Source: Bacillota bacterium
GTDB lineage: Bacteria > Bacillota > Clostridia > Lachnospirales > Lachnospiraceae
NCBI GenBank assembly: GCA_023402845.1
Contig: JAEYFP010000052.1
Span: forward strand, 51,572 to 115,571
Direction of reading: 5' to 3'
Length of the DNA stretch: 64,000 nucleotides
Positions 35,454 to 43,532 of the stretch are shown here, one piece after another. The notes below the pieces were generated by a model. That model was not told the origin of the DNA, did no database searches, and saw nothing but the letters and a program-made list of their open reading frames with translations. Position numbers and translations under genes: made by a program. Numbering within the stretch: position 1 is the stretch's first letter; every line of letters starts with the position of its first letter.

Positions 35454-35464
35454 AGGAGGTTGCG

Positions 35465-36322
35465 ATGAAATATTTAGAATACCGTGAAAAAAGACAGCAG
35501 GGGACGTTTGATTTTCCGATTGCGTTTTATCATATTGAACCAAGCCATCCCCGATACATGATGCCCTATCACTGGCATACCGAATTTGAGCTGATCCGTA
35601 TATTGGAGGGGAATTTCCGCCTGATTATCGACGGGACACCGCTCACTGCCCAAAAGGGAGATATTCTGTTTATTCGGGACGGCATCCTGCACGGAGGCAC
35701 GCCCCTTTCCTGCAGCTATGAATGCGTCGTATTTGATTTAAAGCTCCTGCTGCAGGATAACCACATCTGCGCAAAGCAGATTCGAAGTATCATCAATCAC
35801 ACAATTTCCATTCATACCAGACTTACAGACGGCGGAAAAGCACTTTCACAGACCATTGACAATATTTTTAATTCACTGCATGAAAAAAAAATCGGCTATG
35901 AATTTATCACACAGGGAGCGCTGTACCAGCTTTTTGGGATCATTTTGGGAGAGCACCTGTATGAGGAGGCAGCTCATCCTTCCGCATCCGCCCAACATCA
36001 TATCCGAAACTTTAAAATCATATTAAATTACATTGAAACACATTACACGGAAAGTGTCTCCTTAGATGAGCTTGCGAAGGAGGCCGGCATGTCACCGAAA
36101 TATTTCTGCCGGTTTTTCCGGGATATGACAAACCGCACGCCGATTGATTATCTGAACTATTACCGCATAGAATGCGCCTGCGAGCAACTTTCCACAACCC
36201 AGACGAGTGTCACCGAAGTCGCCTTAAACTGTGGTTTTAATGATATGAGCTATTTCAGCAAGCTGTTCCGGCGTTACAAAGGCATTACACCGCGGCAATA
36301 TTTGAACCGGCAATTTCATTAA
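35465..36322 (+). CDS. AraC-family regulator of the fucose locus
   Basis: 285 residues from ATG 35465 (MKYLEYREKRQQGTFDFPIA), which has GAGGAGG upstream. Cupin domain with MPYHWHTEFELIRILEGNF (about 38-56) and a C-terminal double helix-turn-helix (VSLDELAKEAGMSPKYFCRF, VTEVALNCGFNDMSYFSKLF). Divergent from fucI. It probably senses an intracellular sugar or phosphate and acts on the shared region. The leader is unusually long and structured. Confidence 0.9.
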   Translation: MKYLEYREKRQQGTFDFPIAFYHIEPSHPRYMMPYHWHTEFELIRILEGNFRLIIDGTPLTAQKGDILFIRDGILHGGTPLSCSYECVVFDLKLLLQDNHICAKQIRSIINHTISIHTRLTDGGKALSQTIDNIFNSLHEKKIGYEFITQGALYQLFGIILGEHLYEEAAHPSASAQHHIRNFKIILNYIETHYTESVSLDELAKEAGMSPKYFCRFFRDMTNRTPIDYLNYYRIECACEQLSTTQTSVTEVALNCGFNDMSYFSKLFRRYKGITPRQYLNRQFH

Positions 36323-36342
36323 AACGAGGATTCACATTTATT

Positions 36343-37857
36343 TCATGGCCTTCCCGTTTTTTCTTTGTATAAATACAGCCACGGTGTCGTTACCGGCAGG
36401 CTGCCAAAATTCTTTTTGTCATATTCTTGCATGGATCCGCCTTCTTCGATGCAGACGAGGCGATCAGCGATTCCGAGCGAATCAGCGAGATTGACCGCCA
36501 GAATTACAACCGCTATTTTTTTCTCGAGCAGCTTTTCCATCAGCTTCATGATATGAATACGAAGGGATACCTCCGCACCCTTAAACGGGGAGATGCAGAA
36601 TACAACCTTCGGGTTCTGCAAAAGTATCCGCGCATAAATCAGATCATACTTCTGCATTTCCGACAATTGTTCCATACGCATGTCAAACGTCTCATCCCCG
36701 AGCAGGGGCGCAAACTCCCTGCGAATTCCATTTCTGATACGGCTGTTTCGCCAGACCGAGGCCAGCTTATGATCCATCGTAAAGCAGAGATTTTCCATGT
36801 AGCTCATCTTAGGAAACAGCATTGTCCTTGTAGGAGACTCCTGGATGACGGCAACACTTCTCCCCTGCTTTTTAGAATATACTTTCCCGCCCACTAACAG
36901 CTCCCCGCTTTTATAGGTTCCATCCTTTGTGAGCAGATCTAAAAAGTCTTGAAACAGACAATTGTTCATATCCTGCACAACAAGACATTCCCCTGCCCGC
37001 ACACGCAGGTCCAAATTTTTTATTTTCCCGCTGCACAAATTCACTGTCTCAAACGCCGCCGGCGGAAGACTTTCCGCTTCGGAAGCCTTCCTCTCCTCCG
37101 GTTTTTTTTCAAGCTGCTCCCTCACATGACGCTCAAAATCCTCCGTACACTGAAACGAAAGCGTATCCGGGATCGGATCTGAATACTGAAAAATTTTCGT
37201 AATCTTCCCATTCATCATCAGCGCGACCCGTCCGCAAATCTGCCTGGCCTCCTCAAAATGCGCCGCAATATATAAAAACGAGATGCCCTTCCCTTCATAA
37301 TGGCGCAGGATTTCATGCAGCTTCACAAGCTCCGTATCGCTGACAAATGTCCCGATATCCTCAAGCACAATCAAATGGCAGCCGGCGACGACTGCCTTTA
37401 AAATCTCCACGACAAGACGCTCAAACGCACTTAAATTTTCCACATATTCCTCTGCCCGGATCTCCAGCCCAATATCCTTCAAAAACGGCTGAAGCTGCCG
37501 TTTCAGTATCCTGGGTTGAATAACATGTTTACGGAAACCAGGACGCAGCACAAAAATATTGTCTGCTACCGTCAGCTTTGCCGCAAGGCAGCTTTTATTC
37601 CGTATCACGCTGATGCGGTTGACGCCGTAGGCCGGGTAGCGCCAGTGGTTGACTGGCTTCTCCTTGTAATAAACGTAGCCGTAATGCAGCGGATGGTTTC
37701 TTTGCAGCAGCTCCAGAAGAGCAGCCAGACCATAATGGTTGACAGGAACGAGTCCCAGGATCTCCCCTGCCCAGATCGTCATGCTGAAATTTTCAAGCAG
37801 GAGAACCCCCTGCTCCTGGTAGGTTACCCGTTCCATCCTGAGCGCCTCGTCCTTCAT
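36343..37857 (-). CDS. RbsA/MglA-like double ABC protein with degenerate motifs (pseudo-ATPase)
   Basis: 504 residues that align along their whole length with sugar-transporter ATPases such as those at 24405 and 43533, but every catalytic motif is lost. Walker A 1 is VPVNHYGL (about 37-44) instead of GENGAGKST; signature 1 is LSAFERLVVEILKAV (142-156); Walker B 1 is LIVLEDIG (162-169). In cassette 2 the Walker A site is QDMNNCLF (295-302), the signature LSEMQKYDLIYARIL (398-412) and Walker B VVFCISPF (418-425). The frame is open and intact with AGGAGG seven bases before the ATG, and the gene overlaps the kinase gene (ATGA), so it is not a decayed pseudogene. I infer a regulatory scaffold linking the sugar permease to the kinase at 37854. 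Confidence 0.88.
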   Translation of the reverse strand: MKDEALRMERVTYQEQGVLLLENFSMTIWAGEILGLVPVNHYGLAALLELLQRNHPLHYGYVYYKEKPVNHWRYPAYGVNRISVIRNKSCLAAKLTVADNIFVLRPGFRKHVIQPRILKRQLQPFLKDIGLEIRAEEYVENLSAFERLVVEILKAVVAGCHLIVLEDIGTFVSDTELVKLHEILRHYEGKGISFLYIAAHFEEARQICGRVALMMNGKITKIFQYSDPIPDTLSFQCTEDFERHVREQLEKKPEERKASEAESLPPAAFETVNLCSGKIKNLDLRVRAGECLVVQDMNNCLFQDFLDLLTKDGTYKSGELLVGGKVYSKKQGRSVAVIQESPTRTMLFPKMSYMENLCFTMDHKLASVWRNSRIRNGIRREFAPLLGDETFDMRMEQLSEMQKYDLIYARILLQNPKVVFCISPFKGAEVSLRIHIMKLMEKLLEKKIAVVILAVNLADSLGIADRLVCIEEGGSMQEYDKKNFGSLPVTTPWLYLYKEKTGRP

Positions 37858-38897
37858 CGCAAAGCCTCCTGATTTTTGATCTCCCTTTCGCTCGTAATCG
37901 CCGGAAGCGTAATTTCCACATCTGTTCCGACACCCGGCATAGAAAATACATGCAGTCCGTATTCTTCTCCAAACAGCAGATGAATTCTATTATTGACATT
38001 GACAAGTGCAATTCCGCCCTCTGACGTTTCCCCGTTCGGATTTAGTGAACGGCCGCTCTTTTCCAACCGCTCATTCATCCGCTCAAGCACCTCCGCATCA
38101 ATTCCTACGCCGTCATCCGAAATACGAATGAGCAGACGTTTCTTGCTGCGTACAAGGGAAATTTTCAGATGTCCGCTGCCAATCTTGCATTCGGTTCCGT
38201 GAATGATGCTGTTTTCCAGAATCGGCTGCATCGTCAGCTTCGGAATCCGAAAGGTGTAAATCTCCTCCCTATCCTGTATATCGCACTCAATGGAAAGACT
38301 CAGGCGCTCGCCGAACCGATACTGCTGAATACTGAAATACGTCTCGCAGTTTTGCAGCTCTTCTTCGACTGAGACGAGATTTTCGACCTTGCTGATCGTG
38401 TAGCGAAAAAATGTAGCAAGTGCCTCCGTCATGTCGGATACGCTTGTCAGTCCCGCAATCAGCGCTTCACTGCGGATACTCTCCAGCGTATTATATAAAA
38501 AATGAGGATTGATCTGGTTCTGCAGCGCCAGATATTGAGCCTGCCGTTTATTCAGCTTTAACAATTCCGACGAATCCATCATGCCTAAAAGCTGTTCCAG
38601 CACCCGTGCACCGGATGGTGTCAGCTCTACCTTCCTTAAATCTTCCATATTCGCTGTAGTGTAGCCATCCAAAAATAAACGCATGTTTTTTTCATTGTAC
38701 CGGTACGGCTTGATGACCCATACCCATGCCAGCGCCGCAAGCACAATCAGAAAGACCGTCTCCGCAATAAGCGGCCAGACCGATACTTCTCCCCTTTTAA
38801 TTCCGATCCCATAGATCAATATTGAAAAAAAGGACAGCGCTGCGGTGGCCGCCGCCAATATTTGAATACGAAAGGATAAGTAGATCGTTTTTTTCAT
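37854..38897 (-). CDS. Sensor histidine kinase without an extracellular domain
   Basis: 347 residues. Two membrane segments (about 10-32 and 41-63) are joined by fewer than ten residues (KRGEVSVW), so there is no external sensor. A short cytoplasmic linker (about 65-120) leads to the His_kinase domain (QNQINPHFLYNTLESIRSEA) and the ATPase domain (PILENSIIHG, SDDGVGID, GIALVNVNNRIHLLFG). RBS GGAGGAG. It lies between its response regulator (16-base gap) and the degenerate ABC protein (four-base overlap). The lack of a sensor domain implies that the input comes from another membrane protein, as in transporter-coupled kinases. Confidence 0.92.
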   Translation of the reverse strand: MKKTIYLSFRIQILAAATAALSFFSILIYGIGIKRGEVSVWPLIAETVFLIVLAALAWVWVIKPYRYNEKNMRLFLDGYTTANMEDLRKVELTPSGARVLEQLLGMMDSSELLKLNKRQAQYLALQNQINPHFLYNTLESIRSEALIAGLTSVSDMTEALATFFRYTISKVENLVSVEEELQNCETYFSIQQYRFGERLSLSIECDIQDREEIYTFRIPKLTMQPILENSIIHGTECKIGSGHLKISLVRSKKRLLIRISDDGVGIDAEVLERMNERLEKSGRSLNPNGETSEGGIALVNVNNRIHLLFGEEYGLHVFSMPGVGTDVEITLPAITSEREIKNQEALR

Positions 38898-38913
38898 GAA
38901 AGATGCTCCTCCA

Positions 38914-40494
38914 TCAACCGTATATCTTCCGGTATTCCGCCGGATTTAAGCCTGTCGCCTTTTTAAATGTGTGGGTAAAATGCTTCCTGTCCAAATAACC
39001 TACCAGTTCGCAGATTTCCGAAACGGCCATATCTGTCTCCCTGAGAAGCGTCTTTGCCTCCTCAATCCGTACCTTTGTCAAATATTTCAAAAACCCCTCC
39101 CCGGTCTCCTTTTTAAATAATGCGGAAAAATAGCTGACACTAAAGCCCGCCTTTTCGCATACCTCCTCCAGTGTGATGGGTTCGTTGAAATGTTGGTTCA
39201 CATACTGTTTTGCAAGCCGGATCGGCTTTGTGGCCTCACTGCTTTTCAGTTCTCCCGCCTCTTTCAAAAGCTGCTTCTGCATCTTAAGCAGCTCTTCAAA
39301 TAATTCATCCATACTGCCGCACTGCCCGCATTTAAACTCAAATTGCTGCCGGATATCATATGCGCTTACAGCGGCAATTCTGGTAATGAATAAAATGCCC
39401 GCCTTCTCTACAAGCTCAAGTACCTCCCGACCGCACAGCTTCTGTGTGGAGGCGGCCTTCTCCTTCAGCATGATAACCGCTTGTTCAATCAGCGTTTCAT
39501 CATTCAGTTCCACCGCCTGCTCAATCAGTCTGCCATACTGCTGCAGCACCGCTTCCAATACAATTCCGGAAGCCTTAGGAACATCCTCCAAAATCCTGCC
39601 GACACCCTCTACCAGACGCTCGGCGATCGCCGACTGCGCCTCCTTTAAAGAAACGATCAGGTCCTCCGCCCGTTTCACCGGCCTGCCAAGCGACAAAGAG
39701 CACTCCACAAGTCCGTACAGGTCTTTCCTTCCGTTTAGCTGATTTAAACAATCTCTTATTTTTTTTCGTATAACAGTCCGTTTTTCTTCCCTATACTGCA
39801 GCAGACCATACCCTGTACTCCTTTGAAAATAAAGCAGCACCTCGGCACAATGCTCCCGCAGCGTGGACAGCAGCAGTTCACGCACCTTTTCCTGCAGCAT
39901 TTCCACGGCCGAATCACTCATCCCCGGCTCACCGCCGTCTATTTTGATCAGCAGCATCTGAAAAATACCGGCTCGTTGCTCTATATAATAGGTGTTTTTT
40001 AATATTTCTGACGTAATTCCTTCAAAATGCGGAGAAAGCAGATCCTTGATCAGACTGTTGCGAAGTGTTGTCACAGCCTGTCTGCCGTTTTGCTCTGTCT
40101 TAAGCAGACCCGCCGTCTTTTCGATTTTCTCCCTGATACTTTGCAGCGTATCCATCAGTTCAGCCTGCTTGATGGGTTTTAGCAGATAGTTTCCGACACC
40201 GTATCTGATTGCTGTCTGCGCATACTCAAAATGCGCATATCCGCTGATAATCACAACCTCCAGATCCGGACTTAATTTCTTTGCCTGCTCAATCAGTGCA
40301 AGCCCGTTACAACCGGGCATACGGATATCCGTAATCAGGATATCCGGCTCAAGCGTTTCAATCAGGGAAAGCGCCTCCAGACCGTTTTCCGCCGTACCGG
40401 CGACTGTCATCCCAAGGCTTTGCCAATCTGCAAGCGTCTGTACAAGCCTGCATATCAATTTTTCATCATCCGCAATGATTACCTTTAACATCAT
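38914..40494 (-). CDS. Response regulator with AraC-type DNA-binding domain
   Basis: 526 residues. Receiver domain 1-120 with the phosphorylated Asp in DILITDIRMPGCNGLALI, a helical middle region, and C-terminal helix-turn-helix motifs (ITLEEVCEKAGFSVSYFSAL, VSEICELVGYLDRKHFTHTF). RBS GGAGGG. Follows the tandem binding-protein gene by 137 bases. The likely target is the promoter at 45.1 kb of the adjacent importer operon, which has 21-bp-spaced repeats. Confidence 0.92.
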   Translation of the reverse strand: MMLKVIIADDEKLICRLVQTLADWQSLGMTVAGTAENGLEALSLIETLEPDILITDIRMPGCNGLALIEQAKKLSPDLEVVIISGYAHFEYAQTAIRYGVGNYLLKPIKQAELMDTLQSIREKIEKTAGLLKTEQNGRQAVTTLRNSLIKDLLSPHFEGITSEILKNTYYIEQRAGIFQMLLIKIDGGEPGMSDSAVEMLQEKVRELLLSTLREHCAEVLLYFQRSTGYGLLQYREEKRTVIRKKIRDCLNQLNGRKDLYGLVECSLSLGRPVKRAEDLIVSLKEAQSAIAERLVEGVGRILEDVPKASGIVLEAVLQQYGRLIEQAVELNDETLIEQAVIMLKEKAASTQKLCGREVLELVEKAGILFITRIAAVSAYDIRQQFEFKCGQCGSMDELFEELLKMQKQLLKEAGELKSSEATKPIRLAKQYVNQHFNEPITLEEVCEKAGFSVSYFSALFKKETGEGFLKYLTKVRIEEAKTLLRETDMAVSEICELVGYLDRKHFTHTFKKATGLNPAEYRKIYG

Positions 40495-40559
40495 AACCCT
40501 CCGCTGTTATCATAGCATTCCCTTTTTCTAAATTCAAGAAAGAACAGCCCCTTTTTATT

Positions 40560-40598
40560 ACAGAAAAACGCCGGACACTTTGCCCTGCGCTTTTCTGT
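40560..40598 (-). terminator. Hairpin between binding-protein gene and response regulator
   Basis: ACAGAAAA (40560-40567) pairs with TTTTCTGT (40591-40598), with CGC/GCG pairing inside. There is no T run on the minus strand; it may only attenuate transcription so that the importer is made in excess over the regulator. Confidence 0.45.
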
Positions 40599-40631
40599 AA
40601 TTCTCTTAATTCTGCCGTTACAGCCGTTTAT

Positions 40632-42431
40632 TTATTTTGTCAATACGGAAACCCCCGTATCTATGACTTCACCCCCAAGTGATTCTCCCTCGAGTGCCTT
40701 TACACATGCTTCAACGCCTTTTTCGCCCATGACATCCGGATTTTGCGCCATCGTACAAAGCAGATAGCCGTCATCAATCAGGCCTAAAATCGCATCGGAT
40801 TTGTCAAAACCGACACCGATTACATCCGCTTTGCCGGAAGCCTTAATTGCATTGCCCGCACCGGTCGTAGAACCTTCGTTGCAGCCGAAAATGCCGACAA
40901 CACCCTGCGTAATATAGTTTTCCGCAATGCTCTGTGACTTTGCGGCATCTCCCTCGCCGTACTGCGTCTCAAGCAGTTCATAGCCGGTTCCTTCGAATGC
41001 GGAGCGGAAACCCTCCTCACGCATCACACAGGAATCTGTTGCCGCATTGACATTGATGATACCGATCGAGCCTTCCTTAATGCCTGCTGCCTCTAATGCC
41101 TTTCGCATTTCCTCTCCTGCCGTCTTGCCTGCGGCCTTATTATCCGTAGAAAACGTCGCTTCGGCTTCCACATTTGCAGGAGAATCCACATAAACAATTT
41201 TTACGCCTACGGCTGCAGCTTCCTTTAATGCCGAAGAAATTGCATCGGGGCCGTTTGCCGCTACCATGATTGCTTCATATCCGCCCGCAACCGCATTATT
41301 CACACACTCGATCTGTTGTGCGTCATCCTTCGTATTCGGAGACATAAATGTTACGGATACACCAAGCTCCTTTGCTTTCGCCTGTGCGCCTTCATCCAGA
41401 GTCACCCAGTGCTGGTCGATCGAATCCATCGTAATCAGCGCAACTTTCCATTCCTTGCTTGCGGTCGCGCTGTCGGCTGCCGCCGCACCCGCCGCCGTGC
41501 CGGAGGCCGCCAATACGGAAACTCCCGTATCGGTTACTTTTCCGCCGAGGCTTTCGCCGTTGATTGCCGCTACGGCTGCTTTAACTCCTTCATAGCCCAT
41601 GACATCCGGATTCTGCGCCATCGTGCAGAGCAGATACCCATCATCGATCAGTCCCAGAATTGCATCGGACTTGTCAAACCCGACACCGATCACGCCCGCT
41701 TTGCCGGAAGCTTTGATTGCATTGCCGGCGCCGGTCGTGGAACCTTCGTTGCAGCCGAAAATGCCGACAACACCCTGCGTAATATAATTTTCAGCGATGC
41801 TCTGTGACTTTGCGGCATCGCCTTCGCCGTACTGCGTTTCCAAAAGCTCATACTTTGTTCCTTCAAATGCGGAGCGGAAGCCCTCTTCCCGCATGACACA
41901 GGAATCGGTTGCCGCGTTGACATTAATGATACCAACAGAACCCTCTGTTACACCCGCACTCTCAAGAGCCTTTAACATTTCCCCGCCTGCAGTCTTGCCC
42001 GCAGCCTTGTTATCCGTTGAGAATGTTGCCTCCGCTTCTACGTTTGCCGGAGAATCCACATAGACAATCTTCACGCCTGCGGCTGCAGCTTCCTTCAGTG
42101 CCGAGGAGATTGCATCAGGGCCGTTCGCCGCTACAATAATTGCCTTTGCACCTGCCGATACGGCATTGTTCACACATTCGATCTGCTGTGCGTCATCCTT
42201 CGTATTCGGTGCCATAAACTGCACGGTCACGCCAAGCTCCTGCGCCGCCTTCTGCGCGCCCTCATTCAGGGTAACCCAGTGCTGGTCAATTGAGTCCATC
42301 GTAATCAGAGCAATAACCGTATCCGAGCCTCCCACTGCCGCCGTATCTGTTGTCTGAGCCGCACTCCCGCAGCCTGCCAGTGTTCCCGCAAGTAAACACA
42401 CGGAACTCACTACTGCCAATAACTTCTTCAT
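40632..42431 (-). CDS. Sugar-binding lipoprotein with two tandem binding domains
   Basis: 599 residues, about twice the usual length. Signal peptide and lipobox LAGC (Cys21). Two near-identical periplasmic-binding-protein type I domains follow, at about 39-309 and 329-599. Each starts with ALITMDSIDQHWVTL and ends with DTGVSVL, and they are joined by an A/S/T-rich linker (about 310-328). Almost all differences fall in the first 75 and last 40 residues of each domain, which points to a recent duplication or ongoing gene conversion. The binding-site residues seem the same in both. Third gene of the importer operon. The substrate is unknown; the fold belongs to the ribose/galactose/inositol-type binding proteins. 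Confidence 0.9.
   Translation of the reverse strand: MKKLLAVVSSVCLLAGTLAGCGSAAQTTDTAAVGGSDTVIALITMDSIDQHWVTLNEGAQKAAQELGVTVQFMAPNTKDDAQQIECVNNAVSAGAKAIIVAANGPDAISSALKEAAAAGVKIVYVDSPANVEAEATFSTDNKAAGKTAGGEMLKALESAGVTEGSVGIINVNAATDSCVMREEGFRSAFEGTKYELLETQYGEGDAAKSQSIAENYITQGVVGIFGCNEGSTTGAGNAIKASGKAGVIGVGFDKSDAILGLIDDGYLLCTMAQNPDVMGYEGVKAAVAAINGESLGGKVTDTGVSVLAASGTAAGAAAADSATASKEWKVALITMDSIDQHWVTLDEGAQAKAKELGVSVTFMSPNTKDDAQQIECVNNAVAGGYEAIMVAANGPDAISSALKEAAAVGVKIVYVDSPANVEAEATFSTDNKAAGKTAGEEMRKALEAAGIKEGSIGIINVNAATDSCVMREEGFRSAFEGTGYELLETQYGEGDAAKSQSIAENYITQGVVGIFGCNEGSTTGAGNAIKASGKADVIGVGFDKSDAILGLIDDGYLLCTMAQNPDVMGEKGVEACVKALEGESLGGEVIDTGVSVLTK
40635..41447. repeat. Domain 2 copy of an 813-bp intragenic direct repeat
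   Basis: Encodes residues 329-599 of the tandem binding protein. Its partner is 41505-42317, at 870-bp spacing. Long stretches are identical in protein and close in DNA, with mainly third-position changes. Confidence 0.85.
41505..42317. repeat. Domain 1 copy of an 813-bp intragenic direct repeat
   Basis: Encodes residues 39-309 of the tandem binding protein; see the copy at 40635-41447. Such repeats can recombine to give a single-domain form. Confidence 0.85.
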
Positions 42432-42489
42432 TTTCTTTCCTCCTTATCAAATGATTTTCATTTTCTATCATTAGCGCCATTTCTGACGT

Positions 42490-43518
42490 CTAATTTCTTT
42501 TTTTCGCAAGCGGATTTTTCTTAAATAACCCCCTTCTGAATACCACGTCCAAAAGTACCGCAAAAACAACTATCACACCGATGACAATACGCTGGATTCC
42601 AACCTGTGCACCGATCATATTCAAACCGTTTTCAAGTGTCTGCCACACTGCCGCTCCCGCCAGCGTACCAAGCAGAATGCCGGTCCCGCCAAGAGGGGAA
42701 ATTCCGCCGATGACACCCGCTGCAACCGCATACATCTCATACATGTTGCCGGCTTCCATATTGCCCATATTAGCCTGCCCGCAGAGAATCAGTCCGACAA
42801 CAAACGAACAGAAGGCGCTGACAAGATATGCCTTTGTCACGGTTCCCACGACATTGACCCCGGATAACTGCGCCGCATCAATGTTGGAGCCGATCGCGTA
42901 AATATGTCTTCCTGTCCGCGTTTTAGAAAGCAGAAAAAAGAAGATCATAAAAATGGCGATTGCAATCCAGAATGTATTGTAGATACCAGCTGTCTTTCCA
43001 TAATAGAATACGCTCTGAAAGCTGTCTGCCGCTTCCTTTCCGATGCCTGAGCTGATTGCGTCCGTATTCCGGTTTCCGTTTACCATATAAGCGACACCCC
43101 TTGCAACAAACATCGTACCGAGCGTAGCAATAAACGGCGGGAGCTGGCACTTTCCGACAAGAATGCCGTTGATCACACCGATCACCATACAACAGCACAG
43201 CGCAATCAAAATTGCCGCCACAGGGGAAACCCCCATCGTCATCAGAGTTGCAGTAATCATGGCACTCATACCGACTACCGAGCCAATGGATAGGTCGATA
43301 TTTCCGGTAATCAGGCAATAGCTCTGGCCAATGCCGATCAGAAGATATTTGGACATGGAGCGAAGCAGGTTCATAACGTTCTGACCTGTAAAAACGGTAG
43401 AATTGATCATGCCGAAGGCAATATAGATGATAATCAGACCCGCAAAGGCGGTCAGCGCCCCTCTCATTCCACGGATATCCAGAATCCCTTTTAAGGGATG
43501 TTGTTTGCTGCGACTCAT
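42490..43518 (-). CDS. Sugar ABC permease (RbsC type)
   Basis: 342 residues, multi-spanning. Signatures ITGNIDLSIGSVVGMSAMIT and AAGVIGGISPLGGTGILLGT. I choose ATG 43518 (MSRSKQHPLKGILDIRGMRG), eight bases after AAGGAGG. The reading from 43536 begins inside that ribosome binding site. Second gene of the importer operon, between ATPase and tandem binding protein. The operon has a single permease, unlike the fucose importer. Confidence 0.92.
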   Translation of the reverse strand: MSRSKQHPLKGILDIRGMRGALTAFAGLIIIYIAFGMINSTVFTGQNVMNLLRSMSKYLLIGIGQSYCLITGNIDLSIGSVVGMSAMITATLMTMGVSPVAAILIALCCCMVIGVINGILVGKCQLPPFIATLGTMFVARGVAYMVNGNRNTDAISSGIGKEAADSFQSVFYYGKTAGIYNTFWIAIAIFMIFFFLLSKTRTGRHIYAIGSNIDAAQLSGVNVVGTVTKAYLVSAFCSFVVGLILCGQANMGNMEAGNMYEMYAVAAGVIGGISPLGGTGILLGTLAGAAVWQTLENGLNMIGAQVGIQRIVIGVIVVFAVLLDVVFRRGLFKKNPLAKKRN

Positions 43519-43532
43519 TTCTTTTTCCTCCT

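Larger units (their letters stand above)
34995..35464. other. Divergent regulatory region between fucI and araC-type gene
   Basis: No gene is supported; the reading frame upstream of ATG 35465 runs through repeats and the promoter. The region holds overlapping divergent promoters (about 35140-35178), a perfect 12-bp hairpin (35201-35228) and two copies of a 57-bp direct repeat (35239-35295 and 35397-35453), listed separately. The AraC mRNA would have a leader of about 280 bases. Confidence 0.65.

Noticed and set aside
35282..35464. N-terminal extension of the fucose AraC protein
   Set aside because: The extra codons come from the direct repeat and leader. The GAGGAGG and family start support ATG 35465.
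36343..37857. Degenerate ABC gene as a decayed pseudogene
   Set aside because: The frame is open for 504 codons, the ribosome binding site is strong and it is translationally coupled to the kinase gene. Losses are confined to nucleotide-binding motifs while the overall fold pattern remains.
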